From Acidobacteriota bacterium (GTDB lineage: Bacteria > Acidobacteriota > Thermoanaerobaculia > Multivoradales > Multivoraceae): a stretch of DNA of 38,250 nucleotides. Each line of letters opens with the position of its first letter. Position 1 is the first letter of the stretch. Below the pieces are notes generated by a model. The model had not been told where the DNA came from and searched no databases. It saw only the letters and a program-made list of their open reading frames with translations. The stretch lies in the NCBI GenBank assembly GCA_026708285.1, contig JAPOVF010000364.1:1-38250 (forward strand). The letters are read 5' to 3'. Shown one piece after another: positions 1 through 9,041 of the stretch. The position numbers were made by a program, and so were the translations under genes.

Positions 1-839
1 CTCCGCCGGCGCCAGGCGACCGCCGTGCCGGGGTATAGGCGGGCCATCGCCAGTTGCGGCCCGCGTCGGGACTCCGGCTCCGGCGGTCGAATGTAGAACC
101 GCCACTCCTCCAGCACGCCCACCCGGTCGACGCTGTTCATGTAGCCCGCCGGCCAGCTGCCCCCGCTCGACATCGAAAGAAAGCCCGCCGCGTACAAGCC
201 CCGCGAAGCATCGGCCTGGAACTCGACCCGCAACCTGCGGCCGCGGCCTCGGCCACTGGCCGCCACGTTGACGATGGGAACCACCGCGTGGACTCCCGTG
301 GCCTCACCGGAGACCAGGAGTAACGCGTCGTCACCGGCGTCGCCGGCGATCTGGAGCATCTCGAGCGATTGGGCAGCGCCGTATGGAGTCTGTGCGGCTA
401 CGACGACCCAGCCGCTCCTCGCTGCGGGGTCGAACCCGTACTCCTCGACCCAGTAGAGCGGGCCGTTGATCACGCCGCGGATAACCAGCACGTCGGTACC
501 CGCGGCTGCTGACCTGGAACCGACCGCGTGGCCGGCCCGCACATGCTTTTCGACTTCGACCGCGAGTTCGGGACGCGGCGCCTGGCCAGGCAACTGGTGA
601 GCCAGACCGCCGCGGCCGGCGGCCCGCAACGCTCGCCGCAGTTCGACGTGCGCCGCCTGCTGCGCTTGCAACAGCGACGCCGTCTCGAGTTGCGCCCGCG
701 CCAGTCGCTGATGAAGAACGAACAGGAAGAGAGCAGCCGCCGAAACCGCCACGGTCAAGGAGAACGCCACCAGCGTCTCGATCAAGCTGGCCCCGCAGTC
801 CGGCCGCGCCGCCAGATCCCTCCCGGTGTCGCCGTTCAC
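1..839 (-). CDS. PilW-like prepilin/pseudopilin (partial, runs off window start)
   Basis: Manual reverse-strand reading from GTG at 839: VNGDTGRDLAARPDCGASLIETLVAFSLTVAVSAAALFLF..., a type IV prepilin N-methylation motif (G^ASLIE) plus hydrophobic helix. Frame stays open to position 1. GTGA overlap with the upstream gene. Not in the ORF track because it is truncated. Confidence 0.75.
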   Translation of the reverse strand, partial: MNGDTGRDLAARPDCGASLIETLVAFSLTVAVSAAALFLFVLHQRLARAQLETASLLQAQQAAHVELRRALRAAGRGGLAHQLPGQAPRPELAVEVEKHVRAGHAVGSRSAAAGTDVLVIRGVINGPLYWVEEYGFDPAARSGWVVVAAQTPYGAAQSLEMLQIAGDAGDDALLLVSGEATGVHAVVPIVNVAASGRGRGRRLRVEFQADASRGLYAAGFLSMSSGGSWPAGYMNSVDRVGVLEEWRFYIRPPEPESRRGPQLAMARLYPGTAVAWRRR

Positions 840-1282
840 CGCACTTCCTTCGTGCGGAACGTGACGAACCGGATGGTCCGCTCGCCTGCCGCACGGCCCG
901 CCTGCAACGCAGTGACTTCGACCGTCACCTCCTCCACCTCCACGGACTCTCCACCACGAGCCGGCACCGCCACCGGCGCTGACCGCAGCGTACGCCGGAA
1001 CCGCGGCGCCTCCGTACCGCAGTCCTCCCGCCAGCCTGAGATCGAGGGACACCAGACCTGTTCGACGTTGGCCGCGTGACCGATGTCGTCCAGGGAGGAA
1101 CGCGCCATCGCCGCCAGGGTGTCGGCCCGAAACGCCTCTAGATTGTTCAGGCTGGACCGGATCAGGAGCGACATCACCGTCGCGGCGGCAAGCCCGAGCA
1201 AGGCGCACGAAACCAGCACCTCGACGAGGGTGAACCCGCCGCAGTCTGTGCCACCGGTGCCGGGACCGCGCAAGTCGCGCAT
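836..1282 (-). CDS. Type IV prepilin / pseudopilin with N-terminal methylation motif (PilV/GspI-like)
   Basis: MRDLRGPGTGGTDCGGFTLVEVLVSCALLGLAAATVMSLL... classic GFTLVEVLVS motif; internal start within the 836..2185 ORF. Confidence 0.85.
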   Translation of the reverse strand: MRDLRGPGTGGTDCGGFTLVEVLVSCALLGLAAATVMSLLIRSSLNNLEAFRADTLAAMARSSLDDIGHAANVEQVWCPSISGWREDCGTEAPRFRRTLRSAPVAVPARGGESVEVEEVTVEVTALQAGRAAGERTIRFVTFRTKEVR

Positions 1283-1323
1283 ACGGACCAGGACGGATCC
1301 GGGGCTCCGGTCTTGGCGCCGAG

Positions 1324-2112
1324 CTACAGCAGGGACGAGTAGGCGGCGATCAGACGCGGTCCGAAAAAGAGCGCCACGACCGCACCGATCGACAGAAAGA
1401 CTCCGAACGGCAGGCGCGAACCCCAGCCCAGCCGCCCGCGGACCATCAGCAGAATCCCGAACACCGCGCCGAACAGGCAGGCCAGAAAGAGCGTGAGCAG
1501 CATCCCGTAGGGGCCCAGAAACGCGCCCACACCGGCCAGCATCTTCACGTCGCCCAGGCCCATGCCCCGAACTCGCCGCAGCAGGTACCAGACCCCGATC
1601 AGGAGTAGCAGAGCCACGGCGCCGGCGGCGGCGCCGAGAGCCGATCCCAGCGGCGTCGTCCAGCTGACCCCGAAGGACGCAACCAGGCCAAGGCCCAGAG
1701 TCAGGTACGTCAGCTGATCCGGAAGCAGGTAGTGGGCCGCGTCGATCGTCGCGAGCACCAGCAGGAGGCTTGAAAAGAGCGCGGCCGCCAGACCGTCGAC
1801 GGTCGGTCCGAACGCGAGCCAGGAGACGAGCCACAGGAGCCCGGCGGTCGCTTCGACCGCCGGATAGCGCCACGAGATCCGGGCGCCGCACATCCGGCAG
1901 CGACCGCCGAGCAGAACGAAGCTCAGGACCGGCAGGTTGTCCCGGCCCGCGATCCTCCCGCCGCAACCCGGGCAGCGGGAACGCGGCCGGACCACCGACT
2001 CGGCGCGCGGCAAACGGTAGGCGACGACGTTCAGGAAACTGCCCACGCACAGGCCGATGACCGCCGAGTACACGGCGCCCAAGATGGCCATCGCCGGAGC
2101 CTCCTCGAACAT
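1324..2112 (-). CDS. Prepilin peptidase (A24 family)
   Basis: GSFLNVVAYRLP, paired CPGCGGRI...CRMCGARISWRYP cysteine motifs, GLGDVKMLAGVGAFLG; multi-TM. ATG at 2112 overlaps the stop of the upstream gene (ATGA). Confidence 0.93.
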   Translation of the reverse strand: MFEEAPAMAILGAVYSAVIGLCVGSFLNVVAYRLPRAESVVRPRSRCPGCGGRIAGRDNLPVLSFVLLGGRCRMCGARISWRYPAVEATAGLLWLVSWLAFGPTVDGLAAALFSSLLLVLATIDAAHYLLPDQLTYLTLGLGLVASFGVSWTTPLGSALGAAAGAVALLLLIGVWYLLRRVRGMGLGDVKMLAGVGAFLGPYGMLLTLFLACLFGAVFGILLMVRGRLGWGSRLPFGVFLSIGAVVALFFGPRLIAAYSSLL

Positions 2113-5018
2113 CAGGGCTCGCCGCGACGCCGTCCGCGGACGGCAGACGGCAAGGAGTCGTCCTGCGCGAGGACGAGAGCGGCAACCACCTGCTTCATCG
2201 TCTCGCAACCACGGAGGAAGGCCTCGACGGGTATCCGTTCGTCGGCGCCGTGGATCCCGCCCGCATCCTCGGCGGCGAGCGTGAAGGGCGAGAAGCCGTA
2301 GGCGTCCACGCCGTGGCGGCGGAAGAAGCGCGAGTCCGTCGTACCGGCAATCATCGTCGGCGCCACCGGTGCATGCACGCCGAGAACGCCTTCCAGCGTC
2401 CGGTAGACGTCGCTGCTCGTGCTGGACGCCGGACTGCGACCGGAACGCAGCAACTCCTCGACATGGATGCCGCTGCCGAGCACCGTTTCCACCCGGCGGC
2501 GGAACCGGTCGACATCGGTGTCCGGCAGGAGTCGCGCGTCGATCAACGCACTCGCCTCGCCCGGGGCCACGTTCACCGGGCCGGCGCCGTTGTCGATCCG
2601 GGTGATCTGAACCGTGTCCCGAAAGCTCGCCGACATACCCGGCAGGAGAATCCCGTCCAATGTCCCGTCCCGGATCCGACGGTCGAGCTCAGCCTGTACG
2701 ACATCCAGGGGCTGATCGAAGACCTGAGCGAACTCGCCCTGACGGAACTCGGCCAAGGCGCGGTAGGCCTGGTGGGCCGCGGCCGTGACCCGCCAGGGAT
2801 GCTCGAGGTCAAGCACCCGGTTCAGAGCCCTCAGCAACCGATGCGTAGGGCTCGCCGGGTTGAATCCCGAGCCATGGCCGCCCCGACCGGCCGCGCTGAC
2901 CCGCAGCCAAAGCACCTGTTTCTGAGCCGTCTCGATTCCCCACCACAGCAGCCGGTCTCCGGCCATCCGGTTGACGCCTGCCTCGTTCAGCACCGCCTCG
3001 ACATCACCGAACAGTTCCGGGTGCTCGGCCAGCAGCCATGCAACACCGTCTTCACCACCCGCTTCCTCGTCGGCGCTGGCTACGAGAACCAGGTCCCGGC
3101 GCCGGGAACGATCGCTCTCGAGCAGATCGAGCATGGCAACCAGGTGCGCGACGCCGAGGCTCTTCGCGTCCAGCGCACCGCGACCCCAGAGCCGCCCCCG
3201 GTGCAGCTCACCGCCGAACGGCGGCCGGCTCCAGCCGTCCCCCGCGGGCACGACATCGAGGTGGTGCAGCAGAACCAGGCCGCGACCGGTCGTTTCGACC
3301 GCGTTTGCCGGCAACCGGGCATAGAGGTTCGCTCGTCCGTCCGGACTCACCAGCATCCGGACTTCGATCTCTCCTTCCGGATCGCCCCGTTCGATCAGCG
3401 CCGCAAGGTACTCGGCGGCAAGGCGCTCGCCACCGGGCGGGTTGCTCGTATCGTAGGAAACGTAGCGCTGAAGCCAACCCACGGGGTCGTCCGGTGCCGG
3501 CAGGTTCGCGACCAGGGCCGCGGGGTCGGCCGGCGGCGGGGCCGCATCGAGCAGATCGCGTACGACCTGAGCGTACAGCTCCACACCTTCGACGAAGGCG
3601 GGCAGTGCGATCTTCTCGTTCGGACCCGCCACGGTCATCGTGTCGGCGGAGACGAGCCGGAACGGAGTGAAGCCGTAGGAGGCTATGCCCTCGTTGCGGA
3701 AGAACCGGGAGTCGTTGGCATAGCGGGTGAGCAGGTAGGGACCGACGCGACCCGGCTCGACGCCGGTCCGCCAGCGCAGCGATTCGATCAACTGAACGTA
3801 AGCCGGGTGGTCGAGGGGACTTCCCCGCACCGCACCCCGGCGCTCGTGGATCCTGATGTCGATTCCGTCGAGGAGACGGTCCGGGAGGAGTTCGGCGGCT
3901 GCCGCGTCGGCATCGAGCCCGGGCAATACGTGGAGCACGATCCGCAGCCGGTAGCCGCCGGCCGGCGACGGTTCGACGGCGAACGGGTGCGCCTCGTTCC
4001 GAAACAGGGCCTTGAGCAGAGCCGGCAGACGCTCGAACAGCCCTGGCTCGCTCAGGACGCGCTCGGGCTCGGCCAGCGCGGCCCGGTAGTCCGGATGAAG
4101 ACGCGACGGCGCGTAGGCGGTGGCGAAGGCCTTCACCTCCGGCACCAGGGCGGTCGGCGGCGCTGAGCGGAGCGCCTCGAACAACGCCGTTCGGAGTTCT
4201 TCCAGTCGCTCCGCCGACCCACTGGTTGCCGTCACTTCGAGGAATTGCTTTTGCGCGAACGACGTGCCCCAGTACTTGACCTCACCGACGGAGGGCGCCT
4301 CCAGCACCCCACCTTCGGTGAGCACAGCCCAGAACCGGCGCGTCAGCTCCGGCCGATTGGCGAGAATGTGGCGCGTACCCGGACCGCTCCCGGTCTCCTC
4401 GCTGCTGGTCGCGAGGAAGATCAGCGAGCGCCGCGGACGTCGGCCCGTCTCGTCCATCCGCTCCTTCGCCGCCAGCACCGCGGCGAGCTGGGCAACGGTG
4501 ACGCTCTTCATGTCGAAGACGCCTCGGCCGATGATCCAGGGCGGTTCGAGCCGGGCCTCGAAGGGAGGCACGACCCAGTCCTCCGGACGGCGTATCGGAT
4601 CCACATCGAGGTGGTTGTGAAGGACGAGCGCCTCCTCGCTCTCGCCCTCGAGGATCGCCCACAGGTTCGCCTTGGCGCCCGGATGCTCTTCGATCTCAAC
4701 CGTGAGGCCGGCGTCCTCCAGGATCCCCGCCAAGTAACGGGCAGCATCGATCTCCCGGCCCGTATCCGGCGTCGTGTCGATCCGGACCAGGGCCTGGAGC
4801 CGCCGGACATCCTCGTTCGCCTCGTAGTCGACCTCCGACCAGGCCGTGTCTGTCACCGGCGCCGGGACGCGCGGTCGCAACAGGACGCCAAGAACCACCA
4901 CGACGAGCAAGGTTCCGTAGAGCGCGATGCGGGACGCCACGGGGTGGCGCGCGTGCAGTTTCGCGCTACTCGACATCAACGGGATCAGCTTAACCCTTCC
5001 ACGGCGAACCGCTCTCAC
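2112..5018 (-). CDS. Tandem (two-domain) M20-family metallopeptidase with N-terminal TM segment
   Basis: Two consecutive M20 cores: LHNHLDVDP...DMKS...SSEETGS and LLHHLDVVP...DAKS...ADEEAGG. The start may instead be ATG 4976 (MSSSAKLH). Confidence 0.9.
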   Translation of the reverse strand: MRAVRRGRVKLIPLMSSSAKLHARHPVASRIALYGTLLVVVVLGVLLRPRVPAPVTDTAWSEVDYEANEDVRRLQALVRIDTTPDTGREIDAARYLAGILEDAGLTVEIEEHPGAKANLWAILEGESEEALVLHNHLDVDPIRRPEDWVVPPFEARLEPPWIIGRGVFDMKSVTVAQLAAVLAAKERMDETGRRPRRSLIFLATSSEETGSGPGTRHILANRPELTRRFWAVLTEGGVLEAPSVGEVKYWGTSFAQKQFLEVTATSGSAERLEELRTALFEALRSAPPTALVPEVKAFATAYAPSRLHPDYRAALAEPERVLSEPGLFERLPALLKALFRNEAHPFAVEPSPAGGYRLRIVLHVLPGLDADAAAAELLPDRLLDGIDIRIHERRGAVRGSPLDHPAYVQLIESLRWRTGVEPGRVGPYLLTRYANDSRFFRNEGIASYGFTPFRLVSADTMTVAGPNEKIALPAFVEGVELYAQVVRDLLDAAPPPADPAALVANLPAPDDPVGWLQRYVSYDTSNPPGGERLAAEYLAALIERGDPEGEIEVRMLVSPDGRANLYARLPANAVETTGRGLVLLHHLDVVPAGDGWSRPPFGGELHRGRLWGRGALDAKSLGVAHLVAMLDLLESDRSRRRDLVLVASADEEAGGEDGVAWLLAEHPELFGDVEAVLNEAGVNRMAGDRLLWWGIETAQKQVLWLRVSAAGRGGHGSGFNPASPTHRLLRALNRVLDLEHPWRVTAAAHQAYRALAEFRQGEFAQVFDQPLDVVQAELDRRIRDGTLDGILLPGMSASFRDTVQITRIDNGAGPVNVAPGEASALIDARLLPDTDVDRFRRRVETVLGSGIHVEELLRSGRSPASSTSSDVYRTLEGVLGVHAPVAPTMIAGTTDSRFFRRHGVDAYGFSPFTLAAEDAGGIHGADERIPVEAFLRGCETMKQVVAALVLAQDDSLPSAVRGRRRGEP

Positions 5019-5060
5019 GGCGCCCCCTTGTCCTGTACGGCCGAGAAGCTGCTACCGTCC

Positions 5061-6131
5061 ATGCCGCCTCCCGTGCCGGTCTCCCGCCACCGTCCGAGTG
5101 CAGCCGACCCGACCCAGCCGTTCCGCGGCATCGGGCGGGGTCTTCTCATCCTCCTGCTGCTCGGCATCGTGACCTTCGCAGCGCTGGGTTTCGTCGGCGA
5201 CTTCAACCAGATCCGGGATCTCATCGGGGGTTTCGACGGCGGCGTACTGACCCTCGTGCTCCTCCTGTCCGCGGTCAACTACGGCCTCCGCTTCGTCCGT
5301 TGGCAGGTCTACCTCCATCGGCTCGACATCCGACTCCCCATGGGTCGGAGCCTGGCCATCTTCCTCACCGGGTTCCTGCTAGCGGTGACGCCGGGCAAGG
5401 CGGGCGAACTGGCGAAGGCATGGATGGCGCGCGAGTTCGGCGCGTACCGGGCCCGCCCCGTCGTCGCCGTCGTGGTCACCGAACGGCTCCTCGACGTCAT
5501 CGCCGTCCTCCTGCTGCTGGCGTCCTCGGTCGTGGTCTTCACGGGACAGCGATCGCTCACCGCGACGATCGTTCTGGTGGTGGCCGCCGCGGTGATCGCC
5601 CTGGTCTACCGACCCCTCGCGGACCGCCTCATGCCGATGCTGGCGAAGACACGCCTGGGCGCGGGACGCGCGGCGATGCTGATCGACATCCACCAGGCGT
5701 TCAACCGCCTCCTCGAACCACGGACGCTCCTCGTCGGCTTGGCGCTCTCCACGACCGCCTGGGCAGCCGAGGGAATCGGTTGCGCGCTGGTCGTCCGGCA
5801 CTACGAACCGGCGGTGCCGATGCTCGCTTCGGTGTTCGACTACGCCGCCTCCAGCATCGCAGGCGCCGCCTCCATGCTCCCCGGGGGTCTGCTGGCCGCC
5901 GAGGGCTCCCTGGTCCTGTTGCTGGAGCGTCAGGGAGTCGCTCTCGACGCCGCCATGGCGTCGACCGTCATCGTTCGCGCGGCGACGCTCTGGTTCGCCG
6001 TCATCGTCGGCCTGCTGGCGCTTCCCTGGGTACTGGTGCTACTCCGCCGGGCCGCCGACGTAGACGATCAGGAGCACCGTCAGGCTGTAGAGGCCGATGT
6101 TGACCAGAAACGGGAGGTCGAACAGCAGTAA
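5061..6131 (+). CDS. Lysylphosphatidylglycerol synthase TM region / UPF0104-like flippase-domain integral membrane protein
   Basis: Internal ATG of the 4245..6131 ORF; multi-TM protein with FLTGFLLAVTPGKAGELAKAWM, ERLLDVIAVLLLL and SIAGAASMLPGGLLAAEGSLVLLL motifs typical of this family. Confidence 0.85.
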   Translation: MPPPVPVSRHRPSAADPTQPFRGIGRGLLILLLLGIVTFAALGFVGDFNQIRDLIGGFDGGVLTLVLLLSAVNYGLRFVRWQVYLHRLDIRLPMGRSLAIFLTGFLLAVTPGKAGELAKAWMAREFGAYRARPVVAVVVTERLLDVIAVLLLLASSVVVFTGQRSLTATIVLVVAAAVIALVYRPLADRLMPMLAKTRLGAGRAAMLIDIHQAFNRLLEPRTLLVGLALSTTAWAAEGIGCALVVRHYEPAVPMLASVFDYAASSIAGAASMLPGGLLAAEGSLVLLLERQGVALDAAMASTVIVRAATLWFAVIVGLLALPWVLVLLRRAADVDDQEHRQAVEADVDQKREVEQQ

Positions 6132-6929
6132 CTCGGTCGGATTGCGCTGCTTCGGGTTCTCCGCTTGATGGATGAGGTAGAGGTACCTGAAGATGCCGAA
6201 CAGGACGAACGGAACCGTCCAGATCAGGCTGTAAGCACCGAAGCGGGCGACCGTCTCGTCCGCCGTCGTGTACAGGGCGTAGGACAGGAGAGTCGACGCG
6301 GTCACAACGTTCATCATCTGATCGAGGAACGTCGGGCTGTAGTGCGTCAGGACCGCCCGCTGCTCTCCCGCCTCGCCAGGGAGCAGGATGAGTTCGTGCC
6401 GCCGCTTAGAGAACCCCAGGAACAGCGCCAGGAAGACGGTACAGAGCAGCAACCAGGCCGACACCGTGGCTCCGACCGCCGCGGCCCCGGCCAGCACCCG
6501 AATCACGTAGCCGCTCGACAGGACCATCACGTCGACGATCACGATCTCCTTCAACCACAGGGTGTACAGGAGGTTGACCGCCAGGTAGGCGGCGACGAGG
6601 AACGTCGTCTGGCTGTTCAGGGTCCACGCCGCGCCCCCGGCCAGCACAGCCAGAATCGAGCAGGCTACCGAAGCCGGCACCGCGCCCAACGCTCCGGACG
6701 CCACCGGCCGAAGCCGCTTCGTGGGATGCCGCCGGTCGCGTTCGCGGTCCACCAGGTCGTTGAACAGATACACCGCGCTTGCGGCGGCGCAGAACGCCAG
6801 TGCCGCGACCACCGAGGCGGTGACCGTTTCCGGATCCGTCAGGCCGCCGGCGAAGGTCGCCGGAGCGAGAACGAACACGTTCTTGCTCCACTGGGCGGGG
6901 CGAAGCGATCGGAGGAGTGGTGCGACCAT
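6039..6929 (-). CDS. UbiA-family prenyltransferase, decaprenyl-phosphate phosphoribosyltransferase-like
   Basis: LRPAQWSKNVFVLAP, YLFNDLVDRERDRRHPTKRLRPVASG (NDxxDxxxDxxHPxK), LGFSKRRHEL; multi-TM. Confidence 0.9.
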   Translation of the reverse strand: MVAPLLRSLRPAQWSKNVFVLAPATFAGGLTDPETVTASVVAALAFCAAASAVYLFNDLVDRERDRRHPTKRLRPVASGALGAVPASVACSILAVLAGGAAWTLNSQTTFLVAAYLAVNLLYTLWLKEIVIVDVMVLSSGYVIRVLAGAAAVGATVSAWLLLCTVFLALFLGFSKRRHELILLPGEAGEQRAVLTHYSPTFLDQMMNVVTASTLLSYALYTTADETVARFGAYSLIWTVPFVLFGIFRYLYLIHQAENPKQRNPTELLLFDLPFLVNIGLYSLTVLLIVYVGGPAE

Positions 6930-6943
6930 GGGCCGAAGCAGTC

Positions 6944-6961
6944 GGGAGCCTCGAGGCTCCC
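6944..6961. terminator. Perfect palindrome GGGAGCCTCGAGGCTCCC between the MFS stop and the UbiA start
   Basis: 18-bp perfect inverted repeat just downstream (minus strand) of the MFS stop. No clear T-tract, so terminator function is tentative. Confidence 0.4.
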
Positions 6962-6966
6962 AGGCA

Positions 6967-8280
6967 CTACGTCCTCGTGGGCACCGGGATTCCGTACTCC
7001 CGGAGTGTCCCCTCCAGGGTCGGACGGCCCAGCCTGATCCGATTGTCCGTCAGCAGATAACAGAACAGGAAGCCGCCGCCCAGCATCAGGATGCCGACCA
7101 GGAAGCAGTACATGACAGCCCGGTCCGGATAGACGTCCTTCAGGTAGCCCAGGTACACCGGACCGACGATTCCGGCCGCGGCCCAGGCCGTGAGCACGGC
7201 ACCGTAGATCGCCGACATCTTCTTCGGTCCGAACACGTCGAGCACGAAGGGTGGCATGGTGGCGAAACCACCTCCGAAGCAGAGCAGGACATAGCAGACC
7301 AGCGCCGAGAAGACCCAGGGGTTGGTCTCCGTCATCAGCACGCCGAAGACGACCATCTGACTCGCGTGCAGAATGCGGAACACCTTCACCCGACCGATGC
7401 GGTCAGAAAGCAGGCCCCAGAACAGACGCCCGACACCGTTGCACAGCGAGCTGATCGCGATGAGGGTGGCTCCGTACTCGGCGAGCGTCGCCGGCTCCAG
7501 GGAGGGATCGGAAAGCCCCCAGACTTCCTGCAACAGTTCTGACTGGAAGCTGATCACCGTGATCCCCGCCGCGATGTTGAAGAAGAAGACGACCCACATG
7601 ACCACGAACTGCTGGGAGTTCAGGTAGGTCCTCACCGCCAGGGTCTCCTCGGGCGGCGCCTCCCCACTCGTCGGCGCCGCGGCTACGGCGGGCGCCGCTG
7701 CCGGCGCGGGCGGATCACTCAGCAACAGACTGCAGGGGATCAGCAGGCAGGCGAAGATGATGCCCAGCCACAGGAAGACCTGTGCCAGGTCATCTCCGGT
7801 GCGTACGACCAGCAGGGGCGCCAGGCCCTTGCTGAGCAGGAACGCCCCGACGCCGAAGCCCATGACGACGATTCCGGTGACCAGCCCCTTGTGGTCCGGG
7901 AACCACTTCGCCACCGTCGCCACCGGGGTGACGTAACCCAGACCGATGCCGGCGCCGCCGATCACGCCGTAGCCCGCGTAGAACAGCGGCAGGAGGTCCA
8001 GAGTCAGGGCACCGGCAGCAATCACGTAGCCGGCCGAGAACATGACGCTGCCGATCAGGGCCAGCTTGCGCGGACCCATCCGCGGCAAAACCTGTCCGGC
8101 CCACGCCGCCGAGACGCCGAGCGAGAAGATCGTGATGCTGAATGCCCAGGCCGTCTGCGAGAAGGTCCATCCCACCTGCCGGACGAGCATCGTCTGAAAG
8201 AAGCTCCACGCGTAGACCGTGCCGAAGCACAACTGCAACGTCGTGCACAGCAACGCGATGACGGTTCTCGGGACTCGCAT
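6967..8280 (-). CDS. MFS transporter, oxalate/formate antiporter (OFA)-like
   Basis: MRVPRTVIALLCTTLQLCFGTVYAWSFFQTMLVRQVGWTFSQTAWAFSI..., GGAGIGLGYVTPVATVAKWFPDHKGLVTGIVVMGFGVGA; 12-TM pattern. Start refined to ATG 8280. Confidence 0.88.
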   Translation of the reverse strand: MRVPRTVIALLCTTLQLCFGTVYAWSFFQTMLVRQVGWTFSQTAWAFSITIFSLGVSAAWAGQVLPRMGPRKLALIGSVMFSAGYVIAAGALTLDLLPLFYAGYGVIGGAGIGLGYVTPVATVAKWFPDHKGLVTGIVVMGFGVGAFLLSKGLAPLLVVRTGDDLAQVFLWLGIIFACLLIPCSLLLSDPPAPAAAPAVAAAPTSGEAPPEETLAVRTYLNSQQFVVMWVVFFFNIAAGITVISFQSELLQEVWGLSDPSLEPATLAEYGATLIAISSLCNGVGRLFWGLLSDRIGRVKVFRILHASQMVVFGVLMTETNPWVFSALVCYVLLCFGGGFATMPPFVLDVFGPKKMSAIYGAVLTAWAAAGIVGPVYLGYLKDVYPDRAVMYCFLVGILMLGGGFLFCYLLTDNRIRLGRPTLEGTLREYGIPVPTRT

Positions 8281-8290
8281 GCCGCTCGTC

Positions 8291-9040
8291 CTACTCCGGT
8301 GCGGAGACGCCTTCAGCCGCGGGCGGCGTGCCGCTCCGTGTGCCTCGCCGCGCGACGTGAAGAAACAGGCGCGCCATGTCTCCCACCTCATCCTCCCGTA
8401 CGAGAATGTCGCGCTCGGCGAGATCTTCCGTTTCGCCGTCCCTGGCCAGGTCCACCGCATAGGCCAGCAGATCGGCCAGGGGTTTCGCGGCCAGATTGAC
8501 GAACCAGATCGAGGCCAGCACGCCGAGCACGAGGATGACGCAGATCAGGTAGACCTGCTGTCCGATCGCCCTCTGGATCTTGAGCGCCACGACATCCAGG
8601 TCCATGCCCACGTGAACCGTGCCAGCGACGCCGGCCAGAATCGGGCTGCCGACCTCGATGAAGTCTCCCATCCCGGGAAGACTCCGTTCGACCGGCTCCG
8701 TGCTCGCGTGGTCACTCTGGAGAATCTCCTCCGGGATGCCAGGCACGAACGTATGGGCCAGGAACTCGCCAGTCTCGCTGGTGATGTAGATGTACCTGAT
8801 TCCCTGGATCTCGAGAAACTGATCGACCAGCGACTGCAGCGTTGCGAGATTCTGGTTCAGCAGGATGCCAGCGCTCGAGTCCGCGATCGTCTTGGCGATG
8901 TTCTGCGTGTTGACTTCGTACTCCGCCGACAGCTGGGTGTCGACGGTATAGATGCAGAGAATGGACGTGGACAGGACGATCAGACCGAAGACGGCGAAAA
9001 TGCCGAACCTCGTCTTCTGGAACAGCCTGCGGATCTTCAT
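8291..9040 (-). CDS. Two-TM extracytoplasmic sensor protein ending in a HAMP-like segment, no output domain
   Basis: MKIRRLFQKTRFGIFAVFGLIVLSTSILCIYTV...periplasmic region...VYLICVILVLGVLASIWFVNLAAKPLADLLAYAVDLARDGETEDLAERDILVREDEVGDMARLF... then stop. Start 1 bp after the upstream gene's stop. Confidence 0.75.
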   Translation of the reverse strand: MKIRRLFQKTRFGIFAVFGLIVLSTSILCIYTVDTQLSAEYEVNTQNIAKTIADSSAGILLNQNLATLQSLVDQFLEIQGIRYIYITSETGEFLAHTFVPGIPEEILQSDHASTEPVERSLPGMGDFIEVGSPILAGVAGTVHVGMDLDVVALKIQRAIGQQVYLICVILVLGVLASIWFVNLAAKPLADLLAYAVDLARDGETEDLAERDILVREDEVGDMARLFLHVARRGTRSGTPPAAEGVSAPE

Positions 9041-9041
9041 C

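Noticed and set aside
1-2112. Prepilin-like genes plus prepilin peptidase as a novel secretion system
   Set aside because: Ordinary type IV pilus/type II secretion components; the locus is truncated by the window start.
2250-4166. 638-aa plus-strand ORF
   Set aside because: Antisense shadow of the tandem M20 peptidase; low-complexity His/Arg/Gln-rich composition, no family motif. High-GC artefact.
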